Positions 21,641 to 24,597 of a DNA stretch of 24,597 nt are shown one piece after another (positions within the stretch are counted from its first letter, which is position 1; every line of letters starts with the position of its first letter). This DNA comes from a virus, in the IMG/VR virus record IMGVR_UViG_3300037242_000012, positions 1 through 24,597 of that record; one strand, given 5' to 3'. The notes beneath the pieces were generated by a model. That model saw only the letters and a list, made by a program, of their open reading frames with translations, had not been told where the DNA came from and ran no database searches. The position numbers and the translations under genes are program-made.

Positions 21641-23677
21641 GTGGCCTACACGGTCACGATCACTTATACGTCGCCGACCACGGCGAACTCGGTGCTGCGC
21701 TTCTATGAGGTAGACCCCACCGGGACGGTGATCCAGGACCTCTACGCCTTGGGGTCGGGGCTGGCCGCCACCGCGACGATCTCCCCGTCGACTCCGGCAT
21801 CCACGAGCCTCCTGGTCATCGAGATCGGGATGAACGACGGCACCGCTCCTGGGGCGACGATCTCGGGAGTCTCGGACGGCACGAACACATGGTCGCAGGC
21901 CGCGATCTCGCAGAACTCCGCCCGCAAATCGTCCGACGCCCAGTGGTACTCCTACCAGGGCAACACCGGAGCGGTGGACAAGGCGGTTGGTGCAGCCCCG
22001 GCCTCTACGACTGCTCCCTCGTCCGGCGCCACTGGCACCACCACCAATGCGACCGACTTTGTGCTCGGTGGTCATGCCTACGCCGGGTCCAGCTCGGTCA
22101 CCGACACCATCACGGCCGGTGGGTGGACGGTAGAGACGCAGCGCACCTCGACCGGCTCGGACACGATCAACAACGTCTCGGGCTACCAGGTCACCTCTTC
22201 CACGGGTAGTTTCACGTTCGCAGGCACTCTGTCGGCGACAGAGCAGTGGGCGGCCACCTGCGTCGCCTACGAGCTGCCGTCGGGGGGTGGGGCGCCGGTT
22301 GCCCTCGCCGGCCAGATCGCCTCGTCCTCCACCCTCAGCGCTACCGCACTCGACGGCGAAGCGCTGCACGGACAGATAGCCTCCGCCTCAACGCTCTCTG
22401 CCGTCCTCTCGGTGGCGGTCCCGCTGTCGGGTCAGATCAGCTCGGCATCAAGCCTCAGCGCGACTCCCAGCGTCGCCGTGGGGGTGGCCGGGCAACTCTC
22501 GTCCGTCTCGGCTTTGTCCGGCGACCTTCTTGAGTACGTCCCGCTCGCTGGGGCCATCGCGTCTGCCTCAACGCTTGGCGCCACGCCTTCCGTCGCCGTT
22601 GGGTTGGCGGGTCAGGTCGGGTCGACAGCGACCCTCTCCGGGACGCTCGGTCAGGCGGTCGCACTCGGCGGCCAGATCGCTTCTTCCTCGGTCCTGTCCG
22701 CGACCGTGCTGGATGGCGAGGCCCTCCACGGACAGATAGCCTCAGCGTCGACCTTTGCAGGATCGCTCAGCGTGGCCGTCGGCCTGAAGGGCCAGATAGC
22801 CTCAGCGACCACTCTCTCTGCGGCGCTGGCCATCCCTCTCTCGGGTCAGATCAGCTCAACCTCGACGCTTTCCGGCGATCCGTCAGTAGCCGTAGCTCTT
22901 TCTGGACAGGTCACCGCTAGCTCGGTCCTCTCGGGCCAGCTGCTAGGCAGCGCCGCTCTCGCGGGAGAGATCGGCTCCGCGTCCACCTTGACCGGGGCGC
23001 TCTCGCAAGCCCAGGCACTTTCGGGTCAGATCGGCTCCGTCTCGACCTTGGGCGCATCCCTCTTGGACGCCGACGCCCTGCACGGGCAGATCACATCCGG
23101 CTCGACCCTGTCCGGCTCGCTCGCGGTCACCACTCCTGTCCCGCTGTCGGGTCAGATCGCATCTGCCTCCACACTGAGCGCCAAGCCCTCGGTGAAGGTG
23201 GCACTGGTCGGCCAGGTCGCCTCGGCTTCCACGCTCTCGGGCACCGCTCAGACCGCCATCCCGCTCGCTGGCCAGATGGCCTCCACGTCGTCTCTGTCGG
23301 GCAAGCTGGGAGTCCTGATCGCGCTCTCGGGGAGCGTCCAGAGTTCGTCCAGCCTCGCGGGAAGTGCGCTGCTAGCCATCGCCCTCTCCGGGCAGCTCGC
23401 AAGTTCATCCGGTCTATCGGGTGATCTGGGTATCTGGGTCGCGCTTGCGGGCGAGATCAGTTCTCAGTCGGCGCTTGCGGGTGATCTCCAGGTTCGCCTC
23501 TCGGCCACGATCTTCCTCTACTTCAACGTCTTCGCCTGGGATGGGCATCTGGGCGCGGCAAGTTTCGACGGAACTGTCTCCGCAGAGGCGAGCGACGGGA
23601 ATCTCAGCGCCGAGTCCTGGAACGGCGAAGCGGACGCGAACGCCTGGGATGGCCAAATCACAGCCAAGCTGATCTAA
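21641..23677 (+). CDS. Repeat-rich tail fibre / tail-associated protein (20 x 20-residue repeats)
   Basis: A 678-aa protein beginning at GTG21641, four bases after the lyase stop; the ribosome site is weak. Residues 1-220 form a Ser/Thr/Gly-rich beta domain (SLLVIEIGMNDG, DFVLGGHAYAGSS, WTVETQRTS). Residues 221-620 are twenty repeats averaging exactly 20 residues, consensus [AP]LSGQIASASTLSGxLSVAV. Residues about 630-678 contain a second, shorter repeat of about ten residues (AWDGHLGAAS, FDGTVSAEA, SDGNLSAES, WNGEADANA). The regular pattern suggests a stacked beta structure such as a solenoid or fibre shaft. Proteins with this type of repeat are found in the tail regions of many uncultured siphoviruses. 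A role in surface display or receptor binding is inferred from position, not proven. Confidence 0.8.
   Translation: MAYTVTITYTSPTTANSVLRFYEVDPTGTVIQDLYALGSGLAATATISPSTPASTSLLVIEIGMNDGTAPGATISGVSDGTNTWSQAAISQNSARKSSDAQWYSYQGNTGAVDKAVGAAPASTTAPSSGATGTTTNATDFVLGGHAYAGSSSVTDTITAGGWTVETQRTSTGSDTINNVSGYQVTSSTGSFTFAGTLSATEQWAATCVAYELPSGGGAPVALAGQIASSSTLSATALDGEALHGQIASASTLSAVLSVAVPLSGQISSASSLSATPSVAVGVAGQLSSVSALSGDLLEYVPLAGAIASASTLGATPSVAVGLAGQVGSTATLSGTLGQAVALGGQIASSSVLSATVLDGEALHGQIASASTFAGSLSVAVGLKGQIASATTLSAALAIPLSGQISSTSTLSGDPSVAVALSGQVTASSVLSGQLLGSAALAGEIGSASTLTGALSQAQALSGQIGSVSTLGASLLDADALHGQITSGSTLSGSLAVTTPVPLSGQIASASTLSAKPSVKVALVGQVASASTLSGTAQTAIPLAGQMASTSSLSGKLGVLIALSGSVQSSSSLAGSALLAIALSGQLASSSGLSGDLGIWVALAGEISSQSALAGDLQVRLSATIFLYFNVFAWDGHLGAASFDGTVSAEASDGNLSAESWNGEADANAWDGQITAKLI
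22301..23500 (+). repeat. In-frame 60-bp tandem repeat array with nested 6-unit duplication
   Basis: Twenty degenerate copies of a 60-bp coding unit span exactly 1,200 bp. Individual units are 54-66 bp. The pair marked by DGEALHGQIASAST recurs at about 22352, 22712 and (as DADALHGQITSGST) 23066, that is every six units, which implies an older duplication of a six-unit block. Confidence 0.85.
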
Positions 23678-23727
23678 ACCGGAGCGCCCTATGCACCTCA
23701 CTACATCCCTGGCAGAGCGTTCCTCTC

Positions 23728-24108
23728 ATGGCAGATGAACCAGTCCACGGCAACGGGGACCGGACGGCCAAGGACTACCTGGCCAGCATCGAGAAGAAGG
23801 CGGACACCGCTCAACGCTCGGTAGACGACCTCTACAACCGCCTGTTCGGACTTCCCAAAGACCCCAGCGACACGGGAGCTCTGGGAGCGATCCGCGAGGA
23901 CATCCGCCTGTCGTTTCGCAGGCACAACACCGACGACGACGCTCGTTGGGCAAGACACGATCAAGAGCAGACCAGGCGCGACACGGAAGATTCCGCAAGG
24001 GAAGACAAGGACGTTGAGGGCAGACGTTGGCGCCGCACCTTCCTTGTCGCATTGGGCGGCGTCTTGGTCGCTTTCGCCACTGTCATCGTCCTGGTGGTGC
24101 TGAGATGA
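23728..24108 (+). CDS. C-terminally anchored membrane protein (lysis-region candidate)
   Basis: A 126-aa protein starting at ATG23728. Residues 1-100 are highly charged and helical (YLASIEKKADTAQRSVDDLYNRLFGL, then an Arg/Asp-rich segment). Residues about 103-125 form a single membrane helix (FLVALGGVLVAFATVIVLVVL) ending in Arg. A long cytoplasmic helical part with a C-terminal anchor is seen in some phage holin-like or membrane-complex proteins. No direct Shine-Dalgarno is visible; a 15-codon frame (23691-23738) with GGAG ahead of it overlaps the start and could provide coupling. It overlaps the next gene by 4 bp. The holin call is positional inference only. Confidence 0.7.
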   Translation: MADEPVHGNGDRTAKDYLASIEKKADTAQRSVDDLYNRLFGLPKDPSDTGALGAIREDIRLSFRRHNTDDDARWARHDQEQTRRDTEDSAREDKDVEGRRWRRTFLVALGGVLVAFATVIVLVVLR

Positions 24109-24539
24109 CAAAACGCAAAGACACCCTGCTGATGGGCGTGCTCGGCCTCCTTGCGTTGGCAGTCGTTCTGGTCGGCTGGGCGGCAATCTCCTTTCATAAC
24201 CAGAGCAACGCCCTACAGAAGGCCGAGAACAAGGTAGTGGCCGCAAACCACCAGGGATCGCTGCGAGACCACGAGTCCTTGCGCCATCTCCAGAGCCGGG
24301 TGAACTTCCTCGACCACGCGCTGGACTTGGTTTGCAAGGAAGCTGCGCTCCCGTGTCCCCCACCCTTCCCGAATGTCAAGCCGATACCCAAGCCGACGGG
24401 CGGCACGTCCGGGTCGGCCACAGCGGTGCCCACGCCCAGTGAGAGCCGCGCCAGTCCTTCGGGTGAGCCAACGGCCACGCCGAGCCCTTCCCCCACGCCA
24501 ACCCCAGTCCTCTGTATCGGGAGTTTCTGCATTGGATGA
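24105..24539 (+). CDS. N-terminally anchored membrane protein with coiled coil and Pro/Thr/Ser linker
   Basis: A 144-aa protein starting at ATG24105, overlapping the previous stop by 4 bp; the longer open frame to the left is a shadow of the previous gene. After MTKRKD comes a single membrane helix (about 8-29), a short helical segment (about 34-75) with two Cys (77 and 84), then a Pro/Thr/Ser linker (about 95-135) and a C-terminal CIGSFCIG with two Cys (137, 142). The layout puts the linker and Cys pairs outside the membrane. This is spanin-like in general shape, or a second holin/envelope factor, but no family is recognised. Confidence 0.7.
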   Translation: MTKRKDTLLMGVLGLLALAVVLVGWAAISFHNQSNALQKAENKVVAANHQGSLRDHESLRHLQSRVNFLDHALDLVCKEAALPCPPPFPNVKPIPKPTGGTSGSATAVPTPSESRASPSGEPTATPSPSPTPTPVLCIGSFCIG

Positions 24540-24597
24540 CCTGGTCCTCGAGCGCATCACGGCTCCCAAGCCGGTCGGCGCGTACCTGCACTCGCTC
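24532..24597 (+). CDS. 5' end of a further gene (partial)
   Basis: A TTG at 24532, with GGGAG upstream at good spacing, opens a frame that runs off the right edge: 22 codons, beginning MDDLVLERITAPKPVG. It overlaps the previous gene by 8 bp. An ATG at 24536 in another frame gives a Ser/Arg-rich product and is less likely. By position an endolysin or other lysis enzyme would be expected, but the sequence is too short to tell. Confidence 0.5.
   Translation, partial: MDDLVLERITAPKPVGAYLHSL

Noticed and set aside
22301-23500. Possible CRISPR array or non-coding repeat
   Set aside because: The 60-bp periodicity is degenerate, in frame, and has no spacer/repeat division; it is protein-coding.
23691-23738. 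15-codon open frame as an independent gene
   Set aside because: Too short to support as a gene; noted only as a possible coupling leader for the membrane protein.
1-24597. tRNA genes, integrase, attachment sites or intrinsic terminators with T-runs
   Set aside because: I looked for cloverleaf-like segments, recombinase motifs and GC hairpins followed by T-runs and saw none I could support.

Overview
This window is the late structural module of a tailed bacteriophage (siphovirus type), or of a prophage of that type. It reads almost entirely left to right. The clearest evidence is a complete virion assembly order: terminase large subunit, portal, prohead protease, major capsid protein, head-tail connectors, tail tube, frameshifted tail assembly chaperones, tape measure, minor tail/baseplate proteins, tail tip/fibre-like proteins, then small membrane proteins of a likely lysis region. 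The sequence is GC-rich, uses GTG and TTG starts freely, and packs genes with 1-4 bp stop/start overlaps. Together with a DUF5047-like minor tail protein and Pro/Thr-rich secreted-enzyme linkers, this points to an actinobacterial (high-GC Gram-positive) host. That host call is inference; no host gene, integrase, tRNA or attachment site is visible.

Packaging and head (1-7154): the end of an unidentified gene overlaps the N-terminus of TerL, whose reading frame stays open to the left edge. A portal fused to a MuF-type minor head domain follows, then a prohead protease carrying a histidine-rich insert and a coiled-coil (scaffold-like) tail, then an HK97-fold major capsid protein with a probable Ig/FN3-like insertion. 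A strong hairpin lies directly after the capsid gene.

Head-tail junction (7224-9807): a possible glycosyltransferase-like protein, a Cys4 zinc-ribbon protein, two small proteins, a gp6-like adaptor with an inserted beta domain, and a probable neck/tail-terminator protein.

Tail tube to tape measure (9818-15772): a small protein, the tail tube protein, and a chaperone gene with a canonical -1 slippery heptamer (C CCT TTT) giving a long G/T-type fusion. Next comes an HK97 gp10-like protein with a long extension. An opposite-strand cassette of three small genes (two membrane proteins and a zinc-finger protein), with its own divergent control region, interrupts the operon before the tape measure gene.

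Tail tip and host interaction (15772-23677): a multi-domain Ig/FN3-rich minor tail protein, a DUF5047-like hub protein, a small baseplate/fibre protein, a BppU-like N-terminal-domain protein and a Gp80-type tail protein. These are followed by a secreted FN3 plus polysaccharide lyase family 14-like enzyme with a signal peptide, and a 678-residue protein with exactly 400 residues of a 20 x 20-residue repeat. The last three kilobases of this region look like a receptor-binding/depolymerase cassette.

Right end (23728-24597): two membrane proteins with overlapping genes, likely holin or envelope-disruption factors, and the first 22 codons of another gene.

The most unusual items are the signal-peptide-bearing lyase, the nested-repeat protein, the antisense cassette with its dyad, and the His-rich prohead protease.
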